NCBI GenBank assembly: GCA_028583405.1
Contig: CM053247.1
Span: forward strand, 11,427,563-11,491,562
Direction: 5' to 3'
Length of the DNA stretch: 64,000 bases
Origin: Pogonophryne albipinna
Taxonomy: Eukaryota > Chordata > Actinopteri > Perciformes > Artedidraconidae
This document shows, one piece after another, positions 12,798 through 23,480 of the stretch (the stretch's first letter is position 1; each line of letters begins with the position of its first letter). The notes beneath the pieces were generated by a model that made no database searches, was not told the origin of the DNA, and worked only from the letters and a program-made list of their open reading frames with translations. A program made the translations under genes and the position numbers.

Positions 12798-15700
12798 AGC
12801 TAAAACCCAGATATTTTTGTCAGTGTTTTTGTTAGTTTTGCTAATAAATGTATAAATGATAATGATAGGGACAATCATTGTCAATGTGCTGAATTCCTCC
12901 TCAAACGGTAACTGATCCATCATATAATTCATACTTGATGTTGTATTTATTTCCAACAAATACAGGGTTCCCCTTAACATTCAATTATTTTGTCTATGAG
13001 AAACGATTATCTCCAGTGGAACAAAGAGTAATTGTGTCTGAAGTTGTTCCTTATAATGTTTGCAATTTTTACTTGTTGTATCCTGTTGTGCAGTGAGAGT
13101 TCGTATATATTTTGTGTGCTCGAACAATCACAGCAAGATATTTGGATGACGTTCTCCAGAGCCATGAACAACATAATGTCTGATATTGTCCTATGAAGTA
13201 CCAAGAGTCTGTATTTTGAGCGATTTCTGACACAATCTTTTTACTCTTAAGTTCTTTGCTGCCTTGTTGTCAGTAGCTGAAATGCTTGCTTGTTTGCTTT
13301 TTGTTTTCTACATATGCTCAGTAACCAGAAAAACAAACCCCTGGTTTGAACCACTTTTCCACACAAACGAATTTAAAATTATTTGTCTGATATTATGTGG
13401 TAAGACATGATGGGATGAAAGAGGTATTGTCTCTTTCCTCACAAGATGATGGCTGAATGTCAAACATGCTTTGTGTATACCCTCAGTCCCATTAATGCCA
13501 CTCTGATCTCGTCTACTATGTGTTTTAATGTTTGTGTTCTAAAGGCCAATCATCCAATATTCCCATAAAGGCAATACAAGTTTGAGTCACTCCTTCCTTT
13601 GGGGAAACGTAATATCCATGATCAGATGAAGCTGGGCTGTTTCTGAACAGAAAATGAATGATTGGTCCTCTTCAGGGACAGAGCGTCTATTTCTCTGCTC
13701 ACTGAGTATATGTCAACTTTTGTTGTTGTTTTGATAACATGTACTGTAGAAAATATTGAATCAATGGAAATAATAATTGTGGTTGTGTTTACGCTTGAAA
13801 CAAAATTGTCAATCTAATTTCTGTCTTGCCTTTGTACCAAGAGATATTTCAATGTGCCCACACTGTGCCAGGGTGCATCGGAGTACTTGTTAACAGAAAA
13901 ATGTCCAAATGGTCATTAATAAAGATATTTGTCTTAACTCACAACAATAAAGTACTAAAATCTCTCTTCTGCACATCATTTGATTCAGTGAAAACAGAAG
14001 AATAATCCTAAAAAGCTGTGCAAAACATTGCGGTTTATTGTATTATGTCTGATTCATTGGGAAAGAAAAGCCTTCAGTGCATGCAGTGAGTGCATGCATA
14101 TGCAATACACACATTTGGAGCGTACAGTCTTCCACAACTGCTCTGCCCTAATTCGAAGGGACGATCGTTCCAGTTAACTAGCGAACAGGGTACTACTCAT
14201 AGTATCTGGTTCTTATGGGACGCTTTGCCATACTTTGCATTGGGACATACTCAAAACAACGTAAGTCAGAAGTATGAGAGTTGAGACACGATATCGGCCC
14301 AAATCTTCAGGTAGGACTGTCTGTTAAACCTGATGTAATTGTATTTCATTCTAATGAAATACGTTTATTTTCACATAATCTCATGAATCATTAATTAGCT
14401 TTAAGGTTAACAAGGAAGACCGTTAATGTAAAAAACAAAAGGTGTACCCTAAACAGAATACAAGTTTAAATTGGTCAGTAAATAAACATACCATGTTTAT
14501 CACCATTGCTAAGGTTTTCAAATTAAATGTAACCTTATTTTTGTCATGAGATGAAGCTGGTACAGTATACTGCTGTTAAACTGCTTCCTCTGTTAGTGGG
14601 ACTTTACAAATAGAAAATAATATTATGTTGCAATTGACATGCTCAAGTGCAGTTTATACAGGCAACATGTGAAGCGTTGACATGGAGATTATAGCTAATA
14701 ACCACCTAAAAAATAACAGAATAGGTTTGAAATATTGAAATATTAAAGTGTGCAAAAAGTAAGTCAAGATGAATCATATAAAAAGGAAGAGAGGAGGAAG
14801 GGGAGGTTGAGAACACTTCTCTAGAAAAGAGGCTTAACTGTAGAGGCATTCAAAAAGAGTACGGCAGCTGCTGCATAATAGAGCAAATGCAAAATACAGC
14901 CGGTGCACACAGAAATGTAAAGACTGTGAAAAAATACGTCACATGAGATAAATGATCATGTGAGTCATGTTCTGATTAATTTCCTACTCATATAGTATAC
15001 ATTTTTTTAAATAAATTAATTGTACATTTCCAAATCCTTATCCGAAATGGTTTCCAATCACAATGTTTTTGTTAGCACATGGATATAATCTGTGAATAAA
15101 TGGAAGAAGCCATTTCTATTTCATAATTTCAAATGAAAACCGATGCCGTTTTCAAAGCATTTCTTACATCTCTCTGCTGTCTAAAGGAGGATTTAGATGC
15201 AAAAGCATTAAGCTCAATTGGAACCAACGGTTTAGTTTTAGTATAATGCCATTAAAGTCATATTGTCATATGGATTCAATAAACCTAATGATGTGACAAT
15301 GTTCAAGACTAGATAAAAAAAAGGAAAGGAGGAATAGTCCTAAAGTGTGAAATAATCTAAATGTATATCCTGGCAGCCAAAGATAACACCAACATATCAA
15401 TTTCTCTAACAGGATTAGGAACCTTACAAATTACTTCCTTTGATAACAAATAAATCACTTTTATTTACACTTAGTTTAACATCACCTCACCCAGATTGTT
15501 CAAAACATTAATTATAATGTGAATACAGCTTTCCTCTATGGGAAGTCAAGATAATACGGTCACTTGTTTTGTCGACTGAGTCAACTAGGACCTTAAATTG
15601 TATAACTGATATCAGAATGAGAGAAGATGTTTGTAATTTTTTTCAGGTTTTCTTAAATAAATGACAGTCCGGTGCTAACAGTACACGACGATGGTTAACA

Positions 15701-18700
15701 AAGAAATTCCTAAGAAAATAATTGAAAATGTATTGAAAATTAGAACATATTTTGCTGTTATCCTTTTATTCACATGCAAACACAACACAGATCAACAGCA
15801 TTGAGCCATGATGGCCAACAGGGAGTTTAGTCTGCCCTTCCCTCATGTGAAATCTCTTTCTGTCTCTGCGTTGAAGCTTTGTTGAATCATCACGCTCAAA
15901 TGACCATAAAAGTCTGACTGAAAGAACATCATTCTGCATAGGTGGTTTTAAAATCCCATGATGCAGAGGATCCAGCGGTGTGGCCTTTGACCACATGGTG
16001 CCTCAGTGATAAAAACAGCTGTCATTTGTCAGGAGAACAAGGACAGAATCGGATGTTTTTTTATGTGAAGCATGTTTTCTGCCTGCATAGGTTTACTCTG
16101 GATGCTCAATGTCCTTCCATATTTCAAAGAGATAAAAGGTAAGGACTGAAATCTTTGAATCATCCAAACCTGCAAGGGTAAGTATGGCCAAGAGGTCAAC
16201 TGTGACAGAAGGGTTCATTTTCCAGAGCCTGCTTCTTGCTAAACGCCAGCTGGAACAGGTTTCAGCCTCCAGTGACCCTGAACATGAAAAGATGATAAAT
16301 AGAGACTCAGGAGGTAGAGCTGGCGGCCCTTCATCACAGGGTTAGAAAGGTTAAAAAAAAGACGCTATATAAAAAAGGCAAACATGAACTATTTACTCAA
16401 GTGGCCTCGGGAATCTGTGTTTGCTCATAATGAAAATGCAAACATGCCGATGATTTGGTGGTAAACTATCTTATTTTGCCATCCAACAGCTGAGGATTAT
16501 GGGCATTTAATTTAAACTTGGGTAAATCAAAGGGGCTATGTGGGAAATTAATTGAACAGTTGTTAAAACATTTCACATAAAACTATGGATGTTTATATTC
16601 TGTCCGCACAAGAAGAAAAAGTCAGGATTCATCCTCTAGAAACAATGAATGTGTACAAAATGTGTGGCAATCCACTATCTGTGAACAATATTTTTTTTCT
16701 AGTGGTGGACTAACACTGTTGTCTCTAGAGTCCAGAGTACAGATGTATTTGTTTTGGATAAGATGAAACAGAAATGGTTGCTTTCCTATTTATTTATTTA
16801 TTTATTTATTTAGATGTTTATGAAAGACTACAGGGCTATTTTGTGTAACGACACTGATGGTTAATACAGCTGATGAGTGCTGCCCTATGGGGTTAATTAA
16901 GACTTAGATAAACAAAGCCAATGCAGCAGAGAAGCATACATCCAATTGGCAGTTCGTTAGGCTGACCTTGAGGAGGCTGTGCAACCAAATGGAAATGAAA
17001 AACTGTGGGGGAAATTCTCTTTGTTGGCTCATCATCAACATATCCCACTTTTTAAGGGATATGTTTGCATGAGACCACTCTGTCTAAGACACCGCTGTCA
17101 ACAGCATTTAACCACATTCCATTAGAGTCAGCTATACCCTCGGTGCTACATAAACCAAACCACAGTGCAGCGGTGGAAAGAAAGCTGCTACCATGAGTAA
17201 ACCAGCCTCCCCGGGGGAAAAGTGCCAGGACAGATGGAGGAGCAGCAAACCGAACTGGATGTAGAGATTAGCCCAGCCATCCTTGCAGATAATGTACTGA
17301 GATGCCATAACAAATGGATAAAGCACAGCTTTAACATGCACTGAAAGAAAGAAATCATTGTTTGACTAAAAAAGAGCATTTTGGAATCATTTGTCAGCAG
17401 AGCATCAAAAAAAAAACTTTTCATAAATCTAAATAAAGCCCCACTTTTAACCTTAATTCTTACAATTGGCTGCAAGAAAAGGTCTAATCTGTGTTCCAAC
17501 ATCTGTAGTGTCTGTAATTTGGTACATTTGCATAAATACAAGAGCCCAGTTAAAACTCATCTGTGCCTTGCTGTCGGACAACCCTTTTCAAGGGGAAATT
17601 TAAACTAATCAAAACTAACTAACTAACGTAACACAATTACACAAACAAACTAGACCCATAAGTCGAAATCAAAGTAAAGCAATTAGCTGCTGCCCCTCTC
17701 CGTTGTTCATTTATTGTCTTTCGTGCTAGTCCTCTCATCTGATTCTCCAAACAGGGGGCATGCTGCTGTCTACTCTAGGTAATACACCAATTATAGATAA
17801 GTACCTCATACAACCCCACTTAAAAACATACAAACTATACCGTTTAGCAGAATCATCTGGATGTCTAAATACAAATTACACTTCATCATCATATCAAAGT
17901 ATTTAAATAAGTCAAAAATGATTATGAAAATAATGGTTGGTTTTGATGATTTGTCTGTTATCAGTGTTCACATAAAATAAATAATGACTTAAGCCAGTGA
18001 TAAAGAGAGCTAGTCTGAGCTACAGTACAACCACCATGCTACTGTAAGTCTTTGTTCCTAAGGTGATGAATTCAGCAACACATTTAGCTTCAGTTGCCGT
18101 GTAATTATCTCCTCCAACATGTTCCTCAACAATGAACTCTGACAACATTTTCTTCAGGCTAAGATTAGTGGCTCACTTTCAGTCATGGGAGGACACACAT
18201 TAGTTGGCTTGGATTACATACTGTAGATATCAAGTCACAGTGAACTGGCAGTAAGAGGTGACATCACCGTCCCAGCTGGCATACAGTATACATAAACATC
18301 ATGCAGTAATTATGACCAATATCCTTACTTACAAACCCCAGTGTGAATGAATAATGAACTTTCCATTCATATACTGTATAATGAATGTAGTTGTTCAAGA
18401 GCCTGGTTGCTTAAATATCACAGGAAGTTTGTTCCCTATTCCCTTATATGGGCAAAAAGAAATTGGGGCCAAGGGAGAATTATGTGAGAAATAACATTTT
18501 AGAACTTGAGAAAGAACAAAGAAAGTCCAGTTCTCAGCAAATCACGTTTGACAACAAAAATGTCTTCTGCAAATATCCCAAATATTTCTGACCCTCACTA
18601 TTGTCCTTTTCAAAAGATGAGCCACCTACTTTTGCCTGAAGTTGCACAATGGAGTTCTCTCCGCTGTGAATTGTTAATAATCTACATTATGATCTAGTAA

Positions 18701-19207
18701 CCTTTACGAGGATTTAGAGCCACCTTGACCTGTTCTCAAAATGCGTTTTTTTAGAGTCCATGACTGCCTCGAGTTCTGTTCTGTGAAGATGTTCAAATGT
18801 TCTGCAAAAATGTGTGCTAAAACAGCTCTATTCTGTCCTGATGTTTACATTTTTTTGTTAAAACCAACACAATATTGGAATTTCACACAGCTCTATACAT
18901 TTTCCTTAATTTATCTTAAGACATCTCATCAGCTGTATAGAAGAAGATTGTTGTAATGCTCTGCAGGGCTCTATGTGCAACTTTTCCCATACTGCATCCC
19001 ATAAATAAATTAAATACATTTTCTTTTTTGTTCTGACAACCTGGGTAATATATGTCATGTTAGAGGAAACACTGACTTAGATAACGTAATAAACAGTAAA
19101 TACTCATTCATTTTAGAACAGCGAAGCAACGAGACAATGATCAAGTTGGATAATCATGCAAAGAATGGCAGCGAAACATAATGGGCTGTAACACACAGTA
19201 TAGCAGA
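12798..19207. other. Intergenic, no gene seen
   Basis: More than 6 kb of AT-rich sequence with no exon, RNA gene or complete transposon that I can support. A hydrophobic 69-codon frame on the - strand at 17132-17341 has no recognised domain and no splice context. Low-complexity runs only. Confidence 0.5.
16787..16812. repeat. (TTTA)n microsatellite
   Basis: About six uninterrupted tttatt-type tetranucleotide repeats. Confidence 0.9.
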
Positions 19208-19212
19208 TGCAT

Positions 19213-19613
19213 TGATACGAGGAATGAAGCAGGTAGGACCCAAACGCAGATAACACTGATAATACCTTTATTTCAAGGGCTCTTATCTAATATATCACAT
19301 GGAACAAACAAAACACTCCACGGTGAACTCGGTCACAAACAAAAGAAGCACCAACACTGAACACAGGAAGAGACAAGACTAAATACAGGGCGGGGTAATC
19401 ACAAGACGAGAAACAGCCGGGCAGGGGAGGAGAAACACAAGGACCACAGGTGAACACAATCAGATAACTAGACACACCAGGGAACTAACGACGGGAGGAA
19501 AAACACAGGGAAAAAGGACCAGACAATAACCCAGGAGGAAAACATGACAGAGAACAGCAAAAACACCCAAACATACAAAACCACAAACGTGACATAACAT
19601 GAGAATCGTGACA
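19213..19613 (-). repeat. LTR-A 3' LTR
   Basis: 401 bp. About a dozen differences from the 5' LTR fall within 19213-19350, and only about one in the remaining 260 bp. The adjoining c-rich run at 19617-19624 (+ strand) is the polypurine tract of the - strand element. Confidence 0.85.
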
Positions 19614-19716
19614 GAACCCCCCCCTCAAGGGACGGATTCCAGACGTCCCTAAAAACCACAAAAGTCCAAAACCTCAAGCAGGGTGGGTGGAGGGGGTCCG
19701 GAGGAGGGACACAACA

Positions 19717-22700
19717 CTAGGCGCACCAGGGTGGGTGGAGGGGGTCTGGAGGACGGGTTTTGGGCTGACAGCCCAGGAGCACAGCGGAGGGCCCGGAAGG
19801 GATCTCGGGCGGACGGCCCGGGGGCAAGGCAAAGTCCAAGGTGGAGATCTCGGGCGGACGGCCCGGGGGCAAGGTAGAGTCCATGGAGGGGCGAAGACCA
19901 CAGCGGGCAAACTCAGGGGGCCGAGCATGAGGGCGAAGGCAGCGGCAGGAAGAGTCAGGGGGCCGAGCATGAGGGTGAAGACCGCAGCACTCAGGGGGCC
20001 GGGCTCGAGGCCGAAGACCGCGGCTCTCAGGGGGCCGGGCTCGAGGCCGAAGACCGCGGCTCTCAGGGGGCCGGGCTCGAGGCCGAAGACCACGGCTCTC
20101 AGGGGGCCGGGCTCGAGGGCGAAGACCGGACAGCTCCGGAGGCCGGGCAGGAAGGCGCTGACGGGACAGCTCCGGAGGCCGGGCAGGACCCGGTGTCGGT
20201 GGGACAGGCTTTGGCAGGATCCCCCACGGAAGAGGACCAGGAGTTGGCAGGACCCTCGGCGAGACAGGTAACGGCAGGACCTCCAACGGAACAAGACATG
20301 GGATTGGCAGGACTCCCAGCGGGTCCTCCAACGGAACAGGACATACGGCTGGCAGGACCCCCGGCAGAAGAGCAGTCGGCGGGGCCTCCAACGGGACAGG
20401 ACACAGGGTTGGCAGGACCCCCGGCAGGAGAGCAGTCACCGGGACCCCCAACGGCACAGGACATAGGACTGGCAGAACCCCCGGCAGAAGAGTAGTCGGC
20501 GGGACCTCCAACGGCACCGGACACAGGGCTGGCAGGACCCCCGGCAGAAGAGTAGTCGGCAGGGCCTCCAACGACACAGGACACAGGGTTGGCAGGACCC
20601 CCGGCAGAAGAGTAGTCGGCGGGGCCTCCAACGGGACAGGACACAGGGTTGGCAGGACCCCCGGCAGGAGAGTAGTCGGCGGGGCCTCCAACGGCACAGG
20701 ACACAGGGTTGGCAGGACCCCCGGCAGGAGAGTAGTCGGCGGGGCCTCCAACGGCACAGGACACAGAGTTGGCAGGACCCCCAGCGGAACCTCCAACGAC
20801 ACTTGGGTAGGGACTTGAGTGGGAACTCGATCAGAGACTCGAGAGGTGACTCGAGAGGGAACTCGAGAGGTGACTTGAGAGGGGACTCGAGAAGAGACTC
20901 GAGAGGGGACTCGAGAGGGGACTCGAGAGGTGACTTGAGAGGGGACTCGAGAAGAGACTCGAGAGGGGACCTGAGAGGGAACTCGAGAGGAGACTTGAGA
21001 GGGAACTCGAGAGGGGACTTGAGAGGGGACTCGAGAAGAGACTCGAGAGGGGACCTGAGAGGGAACTTGAGAGGGATCTCGAGAGGGAACTTGAGAGGGA
21101 ACTCGAGAGGGGACTTGAGAGGGAACTCGAGAGGGGACTTGAGAGGGGACTCGAGAGGGGACTTGAGAGGGGACTCGAGAGGGGACTCGAGAAGAGACTC
21201 GAGAGGGGACTCGAGAAGAGACTCGAGAGGGGACCTGAGAGGAGACTCGAGAGGAGACTCGAGAGGAGACTTGAGAGGGGACTCGATAGGGAACTCGAGA
21301 GGTGACTTGAGAGGGGACTCGAGAAGAGACTCGAGAGGTTACTTGAGAGGGGACTCGGGTAGGAACTTGAGAGGAGACTTGAGAGGGAACTCGAGAGGAG
21401 ACTTGAGAGGAGACTCGAGAGGGGACTCGAGAGGTGACTTGAGAGGGGACTCGAGAAGAGACTCGAGAGGGGACCTGAGAGGGAACTCGAGAGGTGACTT
21501 GAGAGGGGACTCGAGAAGAGATTTGAGAGGGGACCTGAGAGGGAACTCGAGAGGAGACTCTAGAGGAGACTTGAGAGGGGACTCGATAGGGAACTCGAGA
21601 GAGGGCTTGAGAGGGAAGTCGAGAGGAGACTCGAGAGGTGACTTGAGAGGTGACTCGGGTAGGAACTTGAGAGGAGACTTGAGAGAGGACTTGAGAGGGA
21701 ACACGGGAGGATACTTGAGAGGGAACTCGAGAGGAGACTTGAGGGGGAACTCGAGAGGAGACTCGAGGGGGAACCTGAGAGGGAACTTGAGAGGGAACTC
21801 GAGAGAGGGCTTGAGAGGAGACTCGAGAGGTAGCTCGAGAGGAGACTTGAGAGGGAACTGGAGAGGAGACTTGGGACGGTTGGTTCGCCAACAGAACACG
21901 AGGGGAACGAGGTGCTGGAGTCCGCCAGTACGCCGACAGGACTCTGGGAGCTGGCGTCGGCTGGGGAGCCAGCAGGAGACGAGGTGCTGGAGTCGGCCGG
22001 TACGCCGACAGGCCTCGGGGAGCTGGCGTTGGCCGGTACGCCAACAGGACTCGGGGAGCTGGCGTCGGCTGGAGAGCAAACAGGACTCGGGGAGCTGGCG
22101 TCGGCTGGAGAGCCAACAGGAGACGAGGTGCTGGAGTCGGCCGGTACGCCGACAGGACTCGGGGAGCTGGCTTTGGCTGGAGAGCCAACAGGAGACGAGG
22201 TGCTGGAATCGGCCGGTACGCCGACAGGACTCGGGGAGCTGGCGTCGGCCGGTAAGCCAGTCCTGGAGCCGAAACTGGAGTCGGGACCATGGCTACTGGG
22301 GCCGGTACTGAAGCCGGAACCATGGCTGCTGGGGACGGAACCATGGCTGCTGGGGCCAGGACTGGGGCTGGAACCATGGATGTGTGGGCCGGTTCTGTAG
22401 CCGGAACCATGGCTGCTGGGGCCTGTACTGGAGCCCGAACCATGGCTGCTGGGCACGGAACCGGAACCCGGATCCATGGCTGTGTGGGATGGTACTGGAG
22501 CACGGAACCATGGCTGTGTGGGCCGGTACTGGAGCATGGAGCCATGGCTGCTGGGGCTCGGGCTGCAAGCTTAGCCTTGCGACTCCTTCTCTTAGCAGCC
22601 GCCTGAATACTCCGTGGACCTCCATAAGCCAGCCGAGTTCCAGAATACGACTCCTGGACAGGAGCAGGAACTGGGGCAGAAGCATGGGTTGACTTCAGAC

Positions 22701-22980
22701 GGAACCCCGCGAGGCGTATGGTACCTGGTTGGGAATTGGGAGACAGGGAGCTAGCATGCCTGGGGCTAGCAGGCCGGGAATCACACACCGGGAGGATCTT
22801 TGAAATCCAGCCAGGTAAGAATTTCACCAAACCTGGTTTCTCTCTAGCCATCTGGCGCGCCTCCGACAACACAGCCTCTCGCTGCTGAACTCCGGGTGCT
22901 CTCTTCCATCGATCCGAGCAGTTAGCCAAAAAAAAGGAAAAATTCAATAATTCCAGCTCGAACGGATCTGCTGGGCCCAT
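19717..22980 (-). CDS. LTR-A long proline/serine-rich repeat ORF
   Basis: An uninterrupted frame of about 1,087 codons. I chose the ATG at 22978-22980 (MGPADPFELELL), 19 bases after the LTR; the frame is also open further up into the LTR. Residues 1-75 look like a real domain (FSFFLANCSDRWKRAPGV, then REAVLSEARQMAREKPGLVK), mostly helical and unlike the rest; I do not recognise it. A short basic patch follows, and then five blocks of tandem repeats: APAAMVP-type, APRLLLALQPTP-type, about 90 four-residue units (VPSQ/VSSR), seven or eight 20-residue units (LPGVLPTLCPVPLEAPPTTL), and 12-residue RARPPESRGLRP units. Every period is a multiple of three bases, so unit gain or loss keeps the frame. 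No zinc knuckle, protease or polymerase motif was seen. It could be a Gag-like protein or a captured repetitive host sequence; function is unknown. The 502-codon GDSR-type frame on the + strand (20803-22311) is its shadow. Confidence 0.55.
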   Translation of the reverse strand: MGPADPFELELLNFSFFLANCSDRWKRAPGVQQREAVLSEARQMAREKPGLVKFLPGWISKILPVCDSRPASPRHASSLSPNSQPGTIRLAGFRLKSTHASAPVPAPVQESYSGTRLAYGGPRSIQAAAKRRSRKAKLAARAPAAMAPCSSTGPHSHGSVLQYHPTQPWIRVPVPCPAAMVRAPVQAPAAMVPATEPAHTSMVPAPVLAPAAMVPSPAAMVPASVPAPVAMVPTPVSAPGLAYRPTPAPRVLSAYRPIPAPRLLLALQPKPAPRVLSAYRPTPAPRLLLALQPTPAPRVLFALQPTPAPRVLLAYRPTPAPRGLSAYRPTPAPRLLLAPQPTPAPRVLSAYWRTPAPRSPRVLLANQPSQVSSPVPSQVSSRATSRVSSQALSRVPSQVPSQVPPRVSSRVPPQVSSRVPSQVSSRVPSQVLSQVSSQVPTRVTSQVTSRVSSRLPSQALSRVPYRVPSQVSSRVSSRVPSQVPSQISSRVPSQVTSRVPSQVPSRVSSRVPSQVTSRVPSRVSSQVSSRVPSQVSSQVPTRVPSQVTSRVSSRVPSQVTSRVPYRVPSQVSSRVSSRVSSQVPSRVSSRVPSRVSSRVPSRVPSQVPSRVPSQVPSRVPSQVPSRVPSQVPSRDPSQVPSQVPSRVSSRVPSQVPSRVPSQVSSRVPSQVPSRVSSRVPSQVTSRVPSRVPSRVSSRVPSQVTSRVPSRVTSRVSDRVPTQVPTQVSLEVPLGVLPTLCPVPLEAPPTTLLPGVLPTLCPVPLEAPPTTLLPGVLPTLCPVPLEAPPTTLLPGVLPTLCPVSLEALPTTLLPGVLPALCPVPLEVPPTTLLPGVLPVLCPVPLGVPVTALLPGVLPTLCPVPLEAPPTALLPGVLPAVCPVPLEDPLGVLPIPCLVPLEVLPLPVSPRVLPTPGPLPWGILPKPVPPTPGPARPPELSRQRLPARPPELSGLRPRARPPESRGLRPRARPPESRGLRPRARPPESRGLRPRARPPECCGLHPHARPPDSSCRCLRPHARPPEFARCGLRPSMDSTLPPGRPPEISTLDFALPPGRPPEIPSGPSAVLLGCQPKTRPPDPLHPPWCA
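19890..20130. repeat. 36-bp tandem repeats in LTR-A ORF
   Basis: Units of the form gggggccgggctcgaggccg followed by aagaccgcggctctca repeat head to tail about 3.5 times from 19990, with more diverged copies before. They encode 12-residue units on the - strand. Confidence 0.85.
20290..20790. repeat. 60-bp tandem repeats in LTR-A ORF
   Basis: Seven to eight 60-bp units, each containing ttggcaggacccccggcag. They encode 20-residue units in the - strand frame and also leave a second open frame (SCAVGGPADYSPAGGPANPV units, 20099-20764), which I treat as a shadow. Confidence 0.9.
20803..21880. repeat. 12-bp minisatellite, about 90 units, in LTR-A ORF
   Basis: Units close to agaggggactcg in uninterrupted tandem over about 1.08 kb, grouped into higher-order blocks by g/a and tcg/ttg variants. 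Many junctions contain the palindrome ctcgag. Encodes R-V-P-S / Q-V-P-S units on the - strand. Confidence 0.9.
21900..22570. repeat. Longer-period tandem repeats in LTR-A ORF
   Basis: Blocks built on ctggcgtcggctggagagcc, gacaggactcggggagct and accatggctgctggggc recur with variable spacing. They supply the APRLLLALQP and PAAMVPAP repeats of the - strand frame. Confidence 0.8.
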
Positions 22981-22998
22981 TTCTAGGTTGGTGCTTTC

Positions 22999-23398
22999 TG
23001 ATACGAAGAGTGAAGTAGGTAGGACCCAAACGCAGATAATACTGATCATACCTTTATTTCAAGGGCTCTTATCGAACATATCACATTTAAACACAAAACA
23101 CTCCACGGTGAACTCAGTCACAAACAAAAGAAGCACCAACCCTGAACACAGGAAGAGACAAGACTAAATACAGGGCGGGGTAATCACAAGACGAGAAACA
23201 GCCGGGCAGGGGAGGAGAAACACAAGGACCACAGGTGAACACAATCAGATAACTAGACACACCAGGGAACTAACGACGGGAGGAAAAACACAGGGAAAAA
23301 GGACCAGACAATAACCCAGGAGGAAAACATGACAGAGAACAGCAAAAACACCCAAACATACAAAACCACAAACGTGACATAACATGAGAATCGTGACA
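22999..23398 (-). repeat. LTR-A 5' LTR
   Basis: 400 bp, tg...ca ends on the - strand. It contains a polyadenylation signal (aataaa in ccttgaaataaaggtatg, near 23050) and a TATA-like gtatttag near 23165-23172. It is nearly identical to the 3' LTR except in the terminal 140 bp on the internal (low-coordinate) side. Confidence 0.85.
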
Positions 23399-23410
23399 TG
23401 CATTTGTGTT

Positions 23411-23480
23411 CTTCCTCCACAGACGGTGTTATTTTAACATTAAAGAGTCAAAAATAACCCCGTCTGTGGATGAAGGAAGA
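23411..23480. repeat. Imperfect hairpin next to LTR-A target site
   Basis: cttcctccacagacgg...gttatttt on the left pairs with aaaaataac...ccgtctgtggatgaagg on the right, giving arms of about 25-28 bp with few mismatches around an AT-rich loop. It begins eight bases after the LTR-A duplication. Confidence 0.8.

Larger units (their letters stand above)
19213..23398 (-). mobile_element. LTR-A: non-autonomous LTR retrotransposon
   Basis: Two direct repeats of about 400 bp bound a 3.4-kb interior. On the - strand each repeat starts tgtcacgattctcatg and ends cgtatca. The whole element is flanked by a perfect 5-bp target duplication, tgcat (19208-19212 and 23399-23403). A G-rich polypurine tract sits directly before the 3' LTR (19614-19630). 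No primer-binding site starting with TGG lies directly beside the 5' LTR. The interior holds one long frame but no reverse transcriptase, RNase H or integrase motif, so movement would need enzymes from a partner element. Length, TSD and LTR structure are seen directly; non-autonomy is inferred from the absence of pol. Confidence 0.85.

Noticed and set aside
17132..17541. Hydrophobic - strand frames
   Set aside because: Two overlapping frames, no domain, no splice sites, no neighbours.
20099..20764. 221-codon - strand frame of 20-residue Gly/Pro repeats
   Set aside because: Alternative frame of the 60-bp array inside LTR-A, out of frame with the long ORF that also carries the non-repetitive domain.
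20290..21880. CRISPR-like array
   Set aside because: Contiguous minisatellite without unique spacers, in a vertebrate genome.
20803..22311. 502-codon + strand frame rich in RGDS/RGDL
   Set aside because: It is the antisense of the LTR-A repeat ORF. A 12-bp period keeps several frames open. There is no N-terminal domain and no independent signals.
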